From Apophysomyces variabilis (Eukaryota; Mucoromycota; Mucoromycetes; Mucorales; Mucoraceae): a stretch of DNA of 64,000 nucleotides. Each line of letters begins with the position of its first letter. The stretch's first letter is position 1. Of the stretch, positions 22,290 through 34,051 are shown piece by piece. Below the pieces are notes generated by a model. It made no database searches. It saw only the letters and a list, made by a program, of their open reading frames with translations, and had not been told where the DNA came from. A program made the position numbers and the translations under genes. The stretch is taken from positions 2,434,631 to 2,498,630 of the forward strand of contig MZZL01000408.1 in the NCBI GenBank assembly GCA_002749535.1. Direction: 5' to 3'.

Positions 22290-22918
22290 TGCATTTCTTT
22301 CATCAACCAGCATAGGGAGCAGACGTTAAGGCATATTGAGCATTTCTACACTGCGGTAAAGCTCGCAGTAGAAAATATATTTGAAATATTTGCTTGCGCG
22401 TCAATCCAGTTACACAAACCGATTCCAAAAAGTTGATCAGAGAATGGGTTAACGATGCGCATAGTCAACTTGGTAAAAGGTCTGATCGAATATGAAAGCA
22501 GACGACAGCCAAGCTAGTTTGGCTCAACGAACAGCTGATGCAGCACCACAAGTTACCATGCCAAAGAGCCACACTTGGTAAGCGATTAATATCCACTCCA
22601 TCTATCGTTAGCCGAAATGTTGCAGATCTTCCTATGCTTTTTGATACCATAACGTTTCGCTCATTCTTAGCATCCGTTTCTGGTGAGAAAATTAAAAAAT
22701 GCGAGATTTGAAGTACAATAGAAAGGATAATAAAGCAGTGTAATCCTTAATGGCTATAAGTTGGAAACGCTGCCAGCTAGAGTGAGCGGGAAGCATTGTA
22801 TGTTCGACGACTTGCAGAATTATTCTTAGAGATTTCCATTGAAAAGATCTTTCCCCAGGTACTCAAAAAATTCATTGCATAGTGGCAGAGTTGTTTGAAA
22901 TGTCTTCGACTCTATCAT
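22290..22918 (-). CDS. Doubtful gene, unrecognised
   Basis: Starting at an ATG near 22916, a frame reads MIESKTFQTTLPLCNEFFE and, after a possible 40-nt intron, IILQVVEHTMLPAHSSWQRF and QLIAIKDYTALLSFL. Lower down, exon-like frames read SATFRLTIDGVDINRLPSVA (after a CACCAG acceptor) and THSLINFLESVCVTGLTRKQ. I could not join these in one frame with good splice sites, so this is either a real small gene with exons I misplaced or a decayed one. No family is recognised. Confidence 0.3.
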
Positions 22919-23109
22919 CCAACCAAAAGATTACATATACAGCTCGTTGAGACCCGGTGTGCATAGACGGCCCCCCAATGTGCCGAATCAGCGCTGTAAG
23001 CGCAATTAGCAATCACGTGTAAGAGAGCACTTGTGGGGAAGCTTAAAATAAAGGAGTAAGCGAGAAACCAGAGGAACGGCATTGTTACAGATTTTTTATC
23101 GCATTTGTC
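22919..23109. promoter_or_regulatory. Upstream region of the enoyl-CoA isomerase gene, possibly bidirectional
   Basis: About 190 bases between the start of the isomerase gene and the putative start of the doubtful minus-strand gene. No specific factor site is recognised. Confidence 0.35.
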
Positions 23110-24349
23110 ATGACGGTCGAGATCCCCCAGTTCCAAACTTTGGCTATTACGCTCTCACCTACGGGTGTCGCCGAACTGGCATTTAATCAACCCAAGCTTT
23201 ATAACGCACTGACACCTCAAGCATACAGAGTATTACGGTCTTCCTATCAAACTTCTCCCATTAACATTCTTTGTGACAGGATTGGCGAGATGCCATTATC
23301 TGGGCTGCCAACAGCGATGCTGTTAAGGTTACTGTACTGACCGGTCGTGGCAAATATTATACCTCAGGGCAGAAACTAGAACTGCCCGATTTTTCAGACG
23401 AGAACTTACTTGACACCCTTCAAAAAAGGCGTGATGTTACTAAGTAAGATATGAATCACAGAAAAGGCGTTTAATCAATGATGAATAGAGATCTTGTCGC
23501 TCAGATGATACAGTTTCCCAAACTGTTGATTGCAGCCATCAATGGTATATCGAATTGAAAAAAAAAAGATTCCGTTGGAGATAAACATTAAGCGACAGTA
23601 CTTCAGGACCTTCCATTGGATTTGGCACGACAACCATGGCTCTTTGTGATGTGATTTACTCCGTTCCCCACGCCACCTTCACAACGCCATTTATGAAACT
23701 AGGTAATACTGAAGGAAACAATCGTTTTGCATTCAATGTATTAATCAGATGACGCACTGAAGGATTCTGTGCTGAAGGAGGATCATCCGTGTTGTTTCCA
23801 AGGTAAACAAAACGAAAATAAATCAAACAGAAAAACTATAAGAGCCAAGAGAAACGATTGACGCCATGCATGCGTTTATCTTAGAATTATGGGACCTTCC
23901 AATGCCAACGAAATGCTGGTAAGAACCAAAAAAAACTTTTATGCACGACAATGCATACAGCTGCTGATTTTCGCTTATAAAGTTGATGGGGCGGACATTC
24001 ACTGCGGAAGAGATGAAAGATTGTGGGATGATTAGCAAGTTAATTCCTGCAGAGAATTTCCGTGAAACGGTGTTGGGATACGCGGAAGAGGCCGCGCAGT
24101 TTTCAGTTGAAGCCATGAAAGTGACAAAGGATCTTATAAGACGCGTAGATCGGGATACTCTTCTTCGAGCCAATGATGTTGAGATGGAACGGCTTGCGGA
24201 ACGCATGGGTAGCCAAGACTCACTAGACAGTATTATGCGGTTCGTTGGTAAGAATTACATATTTGTTTATCTATGCAGTTAGAACTAAAGTTGTGATTTG
24301 AGTAGAGGAATCGAAGAAGCGTAAAGCTAATAAGCAAAGTAAACTCTGA
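23110..24349 (+). CDS. Peroxisomal enoyl-CoA hydratase/isomerase family protein (ECI type)
   Basis: Crotonase-fold enzyme. The family shifts or hydrates double bonds of enoyl-CoA in beta-oxidation of unsaturated fatty acids. The ATG at 23110 gives MTVEIPQFQTLAITLSPTGV and then ELAFNQPKLYNALTPQAY. After introns come VTVLTGRGKYYTSGQ (first oxyanion loop), PKLLIAAINGPSIGFGTTT (second oxyanion loop), FTTPFMKLGFCAEGGSS, an MGPSNANEMLLMGRTFTAEE block and ISKLIPAENF. The protein ends ...KANKQSKL, a canonical PTS1 peroxisomal signal, and the position after the FxxLG(F)CAEGGSS stretch fits delta3,delta2-enoyl-CoA isomerases (Eci1/ECI2). About 280 aa, at least six introns. The isomerase versus hydratase call is inference. 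Confidence 0.88.
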
Positions 24350-24992
24350 ACATGAATAAAACCTTATTCAAACCTTATTTGATTATTGTAATATTTACAC
24401 GAAAAGTGAAGGAAAGGAGAAAAGGAAGATATAATAAATGCAATCGAAAAGTGTAAAGCTAGAATGTACGGCATTGAAAAGGAAAAACAAAAAAAAAAAA
24501 GAAAAAGAAAAAGGCGATCCCTTGTTTTTGCAAAAAGAAAATAATTTGAAGGGATTCCCCAGATGTAAGGAAGACATGATTGTTTACATATGCTTTTTCT
24601 ACATGAAGGATACATATCAGCAAGTAGTTGGTAATAGATAAGATGCATTTATGATATCTATGTGTATCCAAGCAAAAGGTTAGTTCTTTGAAATAAAATC
24701 TAAGAGGACGATATCAATGATTCGTATGCCTATTGAAGTGAAATAGTGATAGGATATAGTGATGCTCTACTAAGGGGTTGAATAGCTGCATCTTCCTTGC
24801 TATGGGCCCAGGCTGGAATCGAAAAAAAGCAATATGCAAACGGCGAAAACCAGACCTTTTCTCTCCTCAAAACCTTGTCTTTCACCTCCCGAATATAAAA
24901 TTTGACGACTTTCTTTTTTACCCTTTTTACATCTCTCTTTCTCTCTCTCGCTTTGCTTGTTTCTTTTGCTATTTTTTTTCTTCGTTCTAGAC
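24350..24992. other. Intergenic, A/T-tract rich
   Basis: Holds the 3' UTR of the isomerase gene and the promoter of the GPI protein gene. A pyrimidine-rich strand (about 24880-24990: TCTCTCTTTCTCTCTCTCGC) directly precedes the GPI protein start. The frames seen here are low-complexity A/T-run artefacts. Confidence 0.4.
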
Positions 24993-25735
24993 ATGCATCT
25001 TATTGGGACGTCGCTGGTATCTATCATCATCGTTTTCGCTGTCAATGGTCAAGTACCTACGGCTCAAAACAGTACAACACCTACTTGTGCAGCTCAGACA
25101 ATGTAAGCAACAGAAAGAAAAATAATTGTACCATTCGCCAACGATTAAATTTCGCGACAACCAAACAGTTTCGATCAGTGCAAGAAAAATGAGGACAATT
25201 ATATCAATCGATGTGATCCCCGTGGTAAGAAGAAACCATCGCTATGCTAAGATCACACTGAACTGATAATGTCTTTCTCCCTCCCCTCCTACCCCTTTTC
25301 CTTAGAGGTTGCATGTTTGTGTCATGTAAGTTCCCTGTCTATTCCTTTCTTTAGATTGATGGAATGATCTATAGTGGAACAAAGTCAAATTGACCTGCTG
25401 GGACAACTGCCCTGACGACAACGAAAGACATATACAAGCCGGCGTTGTCAGCAATATTTGTTCTCAGCCTGGAGCAAATGCGTAAGTTAAAAAAGATGAG
25501 GTGATTTGGTATAGGTTGTCAATGACAACGTATTCGTTTTGCTTGTTCTAGGTCTATTCCGATCTGGAGTGCTACCCCGACTCCCACAACGGCCACTGTG
25601 TCCTCCGCCAGTATTGGAATCGCTTCACCTACTTCGGCCAGTACGACCAAAGCAAACAATGCAGGTACAGCCCCGGCAATCAGTCAAGCTCTACTTGGTG
25701 CCGCAGGTCTTGCCGCCGCATATCTACTGCTTTAG
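24993..25735 (+). CDS. GPI-anchored cysteine-rich cell-surface protein
   Basis: The ATG at 24993 opens with a signal peptide, MHLIGTSLVSIIIVFAVNG. Four introns separate short exons. The mature part has eight cysteines: CAAQTIFDQC, NRCDP, ACLCHWNKV, LTCWDNCPDD and SNIC. This spacing resembles the Cys-rich module of uncharacterised fungal GPI-anchored proteins (C-x8-C ... CxC ... CxxxCP ... C) and is not a canonical CFEM. A Ser/Thr/Ala/Pro stalk follows (ATPTPTTATVSSASIG), then a C-terminal hydrophobic tail, ALLGAAGLAAAYLLL, preceded by small residues (NNAGTAP), as needed for GPI attachment. About 160 aa. Likely a cell-wall or plasma-membrane surface protein; no enzyme function is seen. Confidence 0.8.
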
Positions 25736-26777
25736 GAATTATCTTGGGTTTTGAAAATATGCTCTGCTCTGCTTCCCCTCTCTTTTCTCTCCTCATCGTT
25801 GGCGTATCTATTGGTTTTTTTTCTTTTCTCTCTATCTCTCTTCTTCCAAAAAAAAAAAGCCCTCTCTCAACTTGTGTTCTTTTACAGTGAAACGGACATT
25901 CCATTTTCATTTCTCTCATTGTCCATGTAATACTTTAGCCTAATACAATTTTTTTGACTGCGACCTACATTTGGAAATGCCCTCGTTCCAAAATTAACTT
26001 TGCAGGTTCATCATACGAAAAAACTCGCAGATACATAAAAAAAAGGCACATGTGATTCACTCCAGTGGCTGACAGTCGTTATGCATACACAGTGCTGGAG
26101 ACAAAGGTTCGGTAAAGTTTGAAATACGCCAAAACGATCGTCGTCCAAATCTTCTTCAGGGTCGAAGGGATTGTTTGGATACGACAGTTATGTTTACAAA
26201 ACAATCACCATCCGAAAAAAATTACCAGTGAGCAAACCCATGACCAGGATGAAAATAGTGCCTTGTCCATCCCGCCTTTCTTCTCTCAGTCATTGAAAAG
26301 AAACACGGAAGATGCCCTATCATCTGCAAATGAACTTTTGTGAAAACAAGAGGAAAATCTACGGAGTTAAGGGGCCGTCCCCCCTCCCTCCATGACAAAA
26401 CACGTATATACAAGATCAAAGCTGAGCATTTTCCATTCACCATCTGCAGATCAAACAGCTGATACAAAGATAAGAACATGGTGACCGTGTAACAAGCGCG
26501 TTTGCCCAGACACAAGCCATATCACTACATGCTAATTCATAGGCAAATCATTCAACGGGTCCAACAAAATGCACATCAACACGTTACATTCAGTGACAAC
26601 AAACACTTGCTATACCCCATCATCGCACAGTAGAATACAGCTCTTCCTCATCTCGCAAAATTGGGCAAGCTCATAATAATCGCAAAAAAAGAAAAATGAA
26701 AACACATTAACTATACTGCTTCTTACAAAAAAATTTGGTTGTTGTATTAAGGAAAAAGTTGATCAAATCGACTTTAC
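25736..26777. other. Intergenic between the GPI protein and RPS10 genes (convergent)
   Basis: About 1 kb between two gene 3' ends, A/T rich. Frames of 60-97 codons here have no motif and I call no gene. Confidence 0.4.
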
Positions 26778-27493
26778 TTATTCGCGACGACCACGACCTA
26801 CAAAGAAAGAGAAAGACCAAATAATTGATGTGAGCAATTACTTAAAATGCGCAAAGTCGTAAGCATCCTTACCGAGACCACCACGGAATTCGGGCTTGAA
26901 GTCACCAGAAGCACCTTCCTTGCGACGGTAGTCATCACGGTCACCACGGGGACCGCGGGCACCCTCACGACCCTCACCGACTAGGAAAGAAAAGATAAAT
27001 GTCAGATTTTTTTTATCTGTTCTTTCTTCCATAGCATCTGCATCTGTTACTTACAAGCACGACGAGGAGCAGCGGGACGAGCAGCCTTCTTCAAGGTGGC
27101 AGGGACAATCTCAGTGGGCAAGTGAAGATCTAATTGCATCCAGGTCAGCATTCTTTTACTTGATGCCAGGACGGGAAACACTCACATTCACGGAGATAGT
27201 CAATACCCTGATCAGTAAGGGTGTAGTAGTAGTACTGCCACGAGAACTGGGTCTTGACGTAGCCCTTGGAGGTCAAGGACTGCATAGCCTTGATGACTTC
27301 AAGGTTGGGGACATCAATTTCAGAGTGCTTGGGAGCATTGAAGTCCTTAGCGGCAACCAAGGCACCGTCTGATTGTTGGGCAAAAAGAAAATAAAAGGCA
27401 TGAGACATACAAGAGGAGCAACCATCAAGTTATAATCCTACCCTTGAAAAGAGTCTCGTAGATGGCCTTTCTGTTCTCCTTGGAGATAAGCAT
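26778..27493 (-). CDS. RPS10: 40S ribosomal protein S10 (eS10)
   Basis: Small-subunit ribosomal protein near the mRNA entry/beak region. The ATG at 27491-27493 gives [17 protein letters not shown]. Next exons give [40 protein letters not shown] and [20 protein letters not shown], all typical of eS10. The C-terminal exons give the Arg/Gly-rich tail ([20 protein letters not shown], then GRGRRE and the stop at 26778). Four introns lie inside the coding region. A fifth probably lies in the 5' leader: TTTCTTTGCAG ends ten bases before the ATG, and a GTAAGT donor lies near 27686. Full family length. Confidence 0.95.
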
Positions 27494-28859
27494 GCTGTAT
27501 ATTCTGCAAAGAAAAACTTGGGAAATTAACGTCTCATTCGTTGATAATGGTGACCTCGCCATTCATCTTCATCGCATGGACTATTTTTGTTCTCTATCCC
27601 TCTCTCTAACGCTATATAATTTTTTTCCTTGTTGATGAAGTGATGGATGGACCTATGTCACATTCGATGGATGGATCGTATACTTACCGATGGGGGAAGA
27701 GAAGGATTCACCACGTTCATGACCGGCAGTCTTCTCCCCCTTGCGGGAGCGGTCATTCAAAATGAGATAACTCGCTCTACGATTTTTTTTTAGTGCGGGC
27801 TTTGGGTTTTGGAGTGGCCACTGAAACACCTCGGTTGGACTCCGCTGCAAGAAGAAAAAACATCTTTGGCCTGAATATCCCAACTCATCCCTTTTCAAAC
27901 CACTTCCACATCGATAAATACGGATAGGAAATCCATTTCGCACGGTTCGATGGAACTGCTTTTGTTTTTATTGCATAAACAATAGTTGTTTGGAATGAAG
28001 TTGTATTCGTGTACTGAATACCATAATGCACCTGCACTCTACAAGTAAAAGAAAAAGTCATCTTAACACTCACTATTATCAACATAAGACAAACGTATAG
28101 TACTATAGTATTTATATCAACTAGCATAACTGACGAAGAAACAGGATACTATAAAACAAAAACGGTACCAGGATATCTCAAAAGTTTAAAGCAATTGCGG
28201 GAGCAAAATAGGGATCAGTTCAAAATTACACTTCACTGATTCATATCAAGTTCGTTTTGCCAACCATAATTTGGTAATACGTATTATTAAAAGCGATAAA
28301 ATATTGCTAGTCCCAGGACTAAAATCTAAAATCAGTTCTGAACTGAGGGGATATGACATCTTTGCTCATTTCAGAAAAAAAAGAATAAGGAAAAGGAAAA
28401 GTAAACAGAAAACAGAAAACAGGAGATATATTAGGCATTTCTTCCCTTTTGCTGCACTATTGAAGGAGAAAACAAGGGAGAAAAAAATAGTCAGCGAACT
28501 CCTTTGTAATTCATAAAGTGAGCATGCAAAAATTATACAGTTGATCTTCTTTCTTTCAAGCGATCACAACAGGATATCAATTATTAACAAGCAGTGAGTG
28601 ATCCTCCGCATGGTTTACCCATCGATAGCATGGCAAGTAGAAGCAAGCTTCTAATAGTAATTCACATACAGTAATAGGAAATATGTAACTGGCATTTATC
28701 CAACGAGCAAAAACAAAACAGGTCGCTTAAAACAGACATACAACTTTACTGGTGCATTAGCCGTACATGTAATCGGCTTTAGGTTAGTAAGACTGAAAAA
28801 AAATTAAATATGATACACTACATCATGGTTCTCGCTGCCCGCAGCAAAACGAAACAGAC
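27494..28859. other. RPS10 leader intron and promoter, plus 3' flank of the coiled-coil gene
   Basis: The first 190 bases (27494-27690) look like an RPS10 5' leader intron. The RPS10 promoter lies beyond. The rest, up to 28859, is A/T rich with no supported gene. The 96-codon frame at 27653-27943 is probably spurious. Confidence 0.4.
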
Positions 28860-30590
28860 TTAAACTCTAAGTTTCTTCTTCATGCCTCTCCAAAATGTCG
28901 CACTGTCCCTTTGGCCTATTAACAGACTATTTCTTTTGGGGTCGGTTACATTGTGTGGGTGTTTCTCCTCATCCTTCCAATTAGTTTCCATGCGTTTCGA
29001 TAGATCATCTAGATCACTCGGTTGCCAAACACGCAAATCATCAATTTCTTTGGAAATGGATAGTCTTGTTTGCAACTGCTCAGCGAATTCGCGATATGCA
29101 ATATCCATGCGGTCATTTGCAGCGATAGGCGCAACCGCATCCACAGAAACATGCTTCATGATTTTTGCAGTCGGATGAATCGGTACTGCTCCCGGTGGTG
29201 ACATTGAACGGCGAGCTTTCTGTCGTTCTTCTGAGGCAGGAATGGGTGGTAAGGGCTCGGTCGGTGGCGGAGCGGGAGGTGGTAGGCTGACACCGGTCCA
29301 TCGTGCAATGTACGACCTTTTAGAGACCGCCGTCTGCGCGCTCCCACGACGGCTGCTACGAACTGGCCTATCTGGTGGTCGTGGAATACCGGAAGAAGAG
29401 GTGGACGAAGCATACGAAAACCTGGTGGTGCACGGGGCAGTGTCATCCTCGTCGATCAGTCTGCTACTCCGCCTTGAGCTGCTTGCTGTCGTGGGATATT
29501 TGTCTTGTGTAACCATATCCACGGCGATATTCGACTGGGATGGATCCTCGGTTGTGCTTTTCTCCAGCAACTGCTGTGTTAATGCCTGCAGTTTTTCCTC
29601 AATATCAAATCTCTGTTTTTCGCATTCATCCTGAAGCCTCTTCGAAAGCTCAAGGGTGTGATGCAACCATTGTTGGCTGGCTTCTAACTCGCTTGATAAT
29701 TCGGCAATCATCTGCTCTTGCTCCTTTTTGGTCTCTTTTAACGATGCTATTTCTGTCTGCAAGTGTGCAAGTTCCTCACGTGTTTCGGCCCATGGTGTCT
29801 CTTCCAAGCACGTTCGTAACTGCTTGTTTTCATTGAGCACGCTTTCCATGCTACATTCCATCTCACTCAGCAATCGTTCTTGCTGCAACACGAGTTGAGT
29901 TAACATCCGGACTTTGATGCTTTCCGCTTCCTTTTGTTCGAGGTACTCTGCCAAGGTATGCTGCGTTGCCTGGTCCATTCGGGTTTGTTCTTCCTCGTAA
30001 AACGAGACTTGCTTTTCTGCATATACCAGCCGTTCTGAGGCATCGACATAGTCCGACTGAACCTGCTGCAGCCGACGTATTAAAGATGCTTCTGTGTCTC
30101 CCTCTTCCATGACCGGACAAGTGAACTCGGAAGGTAACACGATTTCCTCCCAGTTTCTCTCGTCGGCTCCTCCTCTGCTCCTTTGTAACGCATCCCCGAA
30201 CATCTCCAATAGATCTTCCTCTAATTTTTGAAGTTCTTCCGCCTTTAACCTGCTAAAAGCACTTGAAGCTCGTCTAGCTTGCAGTTGAGCATACTCCACG
30301 TTAAGACTATGCCCGCTACTTTGACTTCGTAAGCGATGTTCACTGTGGTGGCTGCTCAAACTGGATGACGACCGTTGTCGTGAAAGTATGTTGGTTGTGG
30401 ACGATGGTGTAGGGTCGGGGGTGGGCCCTTGTGGAGAAAAGGCCTTGTTCAAGACGGAAACGACAGCTAGACTCTTGATACGCTGTAGCTCCCGGTCGAC
30501 ATTCCGTGGCGGCTTGGTTGTCGACGGAGGCATTACTGTGCTCTGTTGTCGCGGCCAACGAGAGCTTTGGTTGTAGTTGTCTATGTCCAT
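28860..30590 (-). CDS. Large coiled-coil protein, 576 aa, unrecognised
   Basis: A single intronless ORF. Residues 1-130 are disordered and Ser-rich. A region with acidic and aromatic residues follows (FGDALQRSRGGADERNWEEI). About residues 160-345 form a strong coiled coil rich in Glu, Gln and Leu (QLVLQQERLLSEMECSMESV; ELAHLQTEIASLKETKKEQE). Next is a Ser/Arg-rich segment and a Pro-rich run (SLPPPAPPPTEPLPPIP) that could bind SH3 or WW domains. The last 90 residues are again helical and end FWRGMKKKLRV. The plan suggests a scaffold or cytoskeletal adaptor. I do not recognise a family. Intronless structure is unusual beside its intron-rich neighbours. Confidence 0.8.
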   Translation of the reverse strand: MDIDNYNQSSRWPRQQSTVMPPSTTKPPRNVDRELQRIKSLAVVSVLNKAFSPQGPTPDPTPSSTTNILSRQRSSSSLSSHHSEHRLRSQSSGHSLNVEYAQLQARRASSAFSRLKAEELQKLEEDLLEMFGDALQRSRGGADERNWEEIVLPSEFTCPVMEEGDTEASLIRRLQQVQSDYVDASERLVYAEKQVSFYEEEQTRMDQATQHTLAEYLEQKEAESIKVRMLTQLVLQQERLLSEMECSMESVLNENKQLRTCLEETPWAETREELAHLQTEIASLKETKKEQEQMIAELSSELEASQQWLHHTLELSKRLQDECEKQRFDIEEKLQALTQQLLEKSTTEDPSQSNIAVDMVTQDKYPTTASSSRRSSRLIDEDDTAPCTTRFSYASSTSSSGIPRPPDRPVRSSRRGSAQTAVSKRSYIARWTGVSLPPPAPPPTEPLPPIPASEERQKARRSMSPPGAVPIHPTAKIMKHVSVDAVAPIAANDRMDIAYREFAEQLQTRLSISKEIDDLRVWQPSDLDDLSKRMETNWKDEEKHPHNVTDPKRNSLLIGQRDSATFWRGMKKKLRV

Positions 30591-32622
30591 GAAATACTAG
30601 TGTTAAAAAACGTGTGATAAAGAAGAAAAGAGAGCACTCGTGAGGCGTTTTGACCAGAAAAGAATTGTCTATGTTCACGAATGGAATACACGTGATACAC
30701 TCGACTTTCCTTTTCCCGCATGATGGACTGTCATCGATGGGTACGCGGAGCAAGTTGCTATATGTAACGTGTTCCTGTAGGGTGGCACTGATCACTGATC
30801 ATGCGGCAATTTCAAGATAACTTACATTAAATACAGGAGTGTCCTTACCCCTTACTCTGCATCAAAGGCGACAGAAAGAAGTAATTATCGGTCGTGATTC
30901 CTACCTATCGTCAGTGTAACATACTAGCGGGGTTCAATACTGAAAAGAATACTCTCCTTGCCCTTTTCCGTGTTAAGCAGAGGGTGAACAGATTGACCTA
31001 CTGCTGTTCGTTAGACTGATCGTAAAAAGCCTGCATATTAACATCTATCATGTTGAAGTAGATGATATCGAATGTAGTATTCTCTCTTCTTAGAAAAATT
31101 TAAGGATAAATGAACTGCAATTATTGCATAAGTTTGCTGAACTCACAATAACCTGCTCCATGTGCCCTGATTTTTTTTTCGTCAAGTCACGCTTACCTAA
31201 TTTGTTAATGTTATATGTCTGACAACCATTCTCTATAGACCAAATACATTGTTCTATCCCGTCGAACAAGTCATAAGAAACACCTAATTAGCGGCGTTAT
31301 ATGATTTGTAAATCAGTTATGAATGTAGGTATAACTAAAGCAACCTTCTGGAAGGAAACGCTAAAGTGTCCAAGAAAAATAAATAAATCATCTTCAATAT
31401 CCTAAGGATACATAAAACCGTTCAATAACAATTGTATTGTTATGGAAGATTGGTCTTGCGAACGTTAACATGGCCGTTTGGTATACATTTTGTACAACGT
31501 ATTAATTAACGCATTTGCAGCTCAGATAAGACTTGGCTCCTCTTCTAAGCTTAACAAGCTTTCTGGATCTGTATTTGCTTAAATCATATGCCCTAAGGAT
31601 TGCTGAGGAAGCTCTACTAAGTATTTGTATTGTGTATTTCCTTCTTTTGTTTATTTTTGCTGTCCGGTACAGGTTGACATGATTCAAAACTGTTGAATTA
31701 CGGACATCCAGAAGACAAATTACTGTGATCGGCAAGAGTCTTGGACTGAGCAAGTTTTTCTGCCACATCCAGAGTCTGGAACCAAATAATCTGGGATTCG
31801 AATTACTGGCTTTTTCAACGTTCACTTAGGGTACCATTTGTTGAATACGATACTTTGATAGCGTGTTCTTTTGCTTTGCTCCCAAGATGTGCCTTCATTC
31901 GAGACCATTTATTACATAGACGATGACGCTCTGTTACTCCCACTTAAGTGTCTATCTGATTGTAACCTGTTTATTGGTGTCAAAATCATATGCGCTATCT
32001 AAACATTACCGCATTGTACTCGCTGGTTTTAGTGAGGAAAACTACTAAAACAAAAGAAAACAGTAGCTTTATCAGGTCTCGACTGTGTCCTGGACGAAAA
32101 CGTACGACAAGTACTTGCATTAATCGTACGTACGGATGAGTGGTTTGCTTTAGTCTATCTTTAACTTAGACCACCAATACAAAATTACCTTGGTTACGCT
32201 AGTGGCGAAAAGACAGAGAAGAGACTGCAACAGACGTGTAATTCATAAATGGCATAGATCTGTAATTATTTAAGATTGAATCTGCCTGAATGAGCGGATA
32301 TGTACTTCAAAACCAGCGATTTGATCTGGTTAAACAAGTACAATCCAAAAGAACACCCTTGTTTCTAGCGAGTCATGGCCAAATGAATTTAGGGTTTTGG
32401 TACACTAAGCCCGGCAAGATTACTGTAAACAAGTTACTGCAAAAACAGAGCAAGGAAAAAAAACGGCATCCATCTTGGATAGATCACTTATTTTTTACCA
32501 AGCAATATCAGATATACACGTCACATAAACGCTTTCCCTTTTCTTCGGCAACATAAACGTTTTATTTTCGGCAATCGCATTAGTAACCTGATCCGTGCCT
32601 ATGCAACAAAGAAAAATGGATT
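30591..32622. other. Gene-poor 2-kb stretch
   Basis: Contains the promoter of the coiled-coil gene at its left and the 3' flank of RPL10 at its right. The frames at 31502-31825 (minus, 107 codons) and 32290-32556 (plus, 88 codons) have no recognisable motif. I see no repeat or RNA gene. Confidence 0.4.
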
Positions 32623-33273
32623 TTAAGCTCTGGAAGCCATGCGGAAGTAGTTGTCCAGGGAACCCTTCTCAGGGACAAACTTGACGTAGCAACCATCGGG
32701 TCTGAGCTTGCCAGCGCTACGGGCCTCAACGTATTCCTCACGGGTCAAGGGAGTGAAACCCCACTTGTTGGAGATGATGATCTTCTGCTGACCGGGGAAC
32801 TTGTACTTGCAGCGTCTCAAGGCCTCAATGACAACAGCCTTGTTGGAGTCCTTGGTACGGACAGAGAAAATGATCTGGCCAATGTTCACACGGGCAACGA
32901 GACCATTGGGCTTGCCGAAAGCGCCACGCATACCGGTCTGCAATCTATCGGCACCAGCACACGACAACATTTTGTTGATACGGGTGACGTGGAAGGGGTG
33001 GACGCGAACACGCAAATGGAAAGAATCCTTGCCGGAAGTCTTGGCAATGTACTTGTTGGCACAGATACGACCAGCTTCAAGAGCTTCGGCAGAAAGCTGT
33101 TCGTACTCGTTGGAGACCAAGTGAACGCAAAGAGGGAAATCGTCGACATGAGCCTTCTTGCGACCCAAATCGTAGATTCTGATCTTGGCGTCAGGGACAC
33201 CACGGCAGTATCTGCTCTTAGGGTAGGGCTTGTTCTTGCAGTAACGGTAGCAACGAGCGGGACGGCGACCCAT
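32623..33273 (-). CDS. RPL10: 60S ribosomal protein L10 (uL16)
   Basis: Large-subunit protein at the tRNA channel, joined late with the help of Sqt1 and needed for subunit release. The coding region is intronless, 216 codons: [20 protein letters not shown], later [40 protein letters not shown] and the P-site loop [19 protein letters not shown]. Full family length, strongly biased codons. The bases before the ATG (TTTCTGGAATTGTAG then CC) look like a 3' splice site, so a leader intron from about 33405 to 33276 is likely. The long antisense frames here result from codon bias. Confidence 0.97.
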   Translation of the reverse strand: MGRRPARCYRYCKNKPYPKSRYCRGVPDAKIRIYDLGRKKAHVDDFPLCVHLVSNEYEQLSAEALEAGRICANKYIAKTSGKDSFHLRVRVHPFHVTRINKMLSCAGADRLQTGMRGAFGKPNGLVARVNIGQIIFSVRTKDSNKAVVIEALRRCKYKFPGQQKIIISNKWGFTPLTREEYVEARSAGKLRPDGCYVKFVPEKGSLDNYFRMASRA

Positions 33274-34051
33274 GGCTACAATTCCAGAAAGGAGTCAATT
33301 TTTAAACGTTTCCCATCCAATAGCACACCCATCCATCCTCTTCCGCCATCCTTTCGTATGATCTCTTTTGCTAGACTGATCGGCTCTTCATGCTACCTAC
33401 CAAATACTCGATGAGGAAGAGAAAGAAGGATTCTTCGGGCTGCCTGGTCTTCTAACTGGCTTATCCCGGACGACGGTTCTCCCCCGTTCAGCTCGGCACT
33501 CACCCGACCGGCAATGGATAACCACCGCCGGAACATTGCCAAGCCACCTTTCAATGGCCATAGTACTGTCGCCGCAGGCCACATCATCGTCGATGGTAAC
33601 CTAGCTATGGACAGACAAACTGAATAAAAGATACACCTTTTGACAAATCCGCATGAACGGCTATTTTGGTTACGGTTTTACGCAGAATCATTACTACATA
33701 TCTATTCTGTGTCTCCTAGTATCCCTCGAAGTATCTTCAGCTCAGTGGCAGTACTCAAGTATCGGTATTATCCTAGCATAATGCAGATTGCAGAAATGGA
33801 ATGGCATAGACATCTAATTTCAAATGAAGGTATCCTTTTTCCCTTTTGCTGCATTGCAACCCCCCCCATTTCTATCCTTCACATTCATCCCAATTTCTAG
33901 TTCTACTTCATGCAAAGTAGCAACAACCATGCAAACGTTCCTCAATGCGAATTATTCCTTCACTTGCTTTCTCTTTTTTCTTTTAAACAACACAAATTGT
34001 TTATTGCAAACAGGCAAAAATGCGTCACCGACCAGCCAAATGGCCAATGCT
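33274..34051. other. RPL10 leader/promoter and RPL15 3' flank
   Basis: About 780 bases. The right half of the leader carries a probable GTAGGTAGC donor near 33405. The rest should hold the RPL10 promoter and RPL15 3' UTR. No other gene is supported. Confidence 0.4.

Noticed and set aside
24364..24671. Several overlapping frames rich in Phe/Lys
   Set aside because: They arise from A- and T-runs after the isomerase gene.
27160..27372. 70-codon plus-strand frame
   Set aside because: Antisense of an RPS10 exon.
29242..29634. 130-codon plus-strand Gly-rich frame
   Set aside because: Antisense of the Pro-rich and coiled-coil part of the 576-aa gene.
31502..31825. 107-codon basic minus-strand frame and a tRNA-like GGGATTCGAATT stretch near 31790
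   Set aside because: The T-arm-like bases are not accompanied by an acceptor stem or an anticodon arm, and the frame has no motif.
32801..33414. Overlapping plus-strand frames opposite RPL10
   Set aside because: Same cause as above: shadows of a highly biased ribosomal protein gene.
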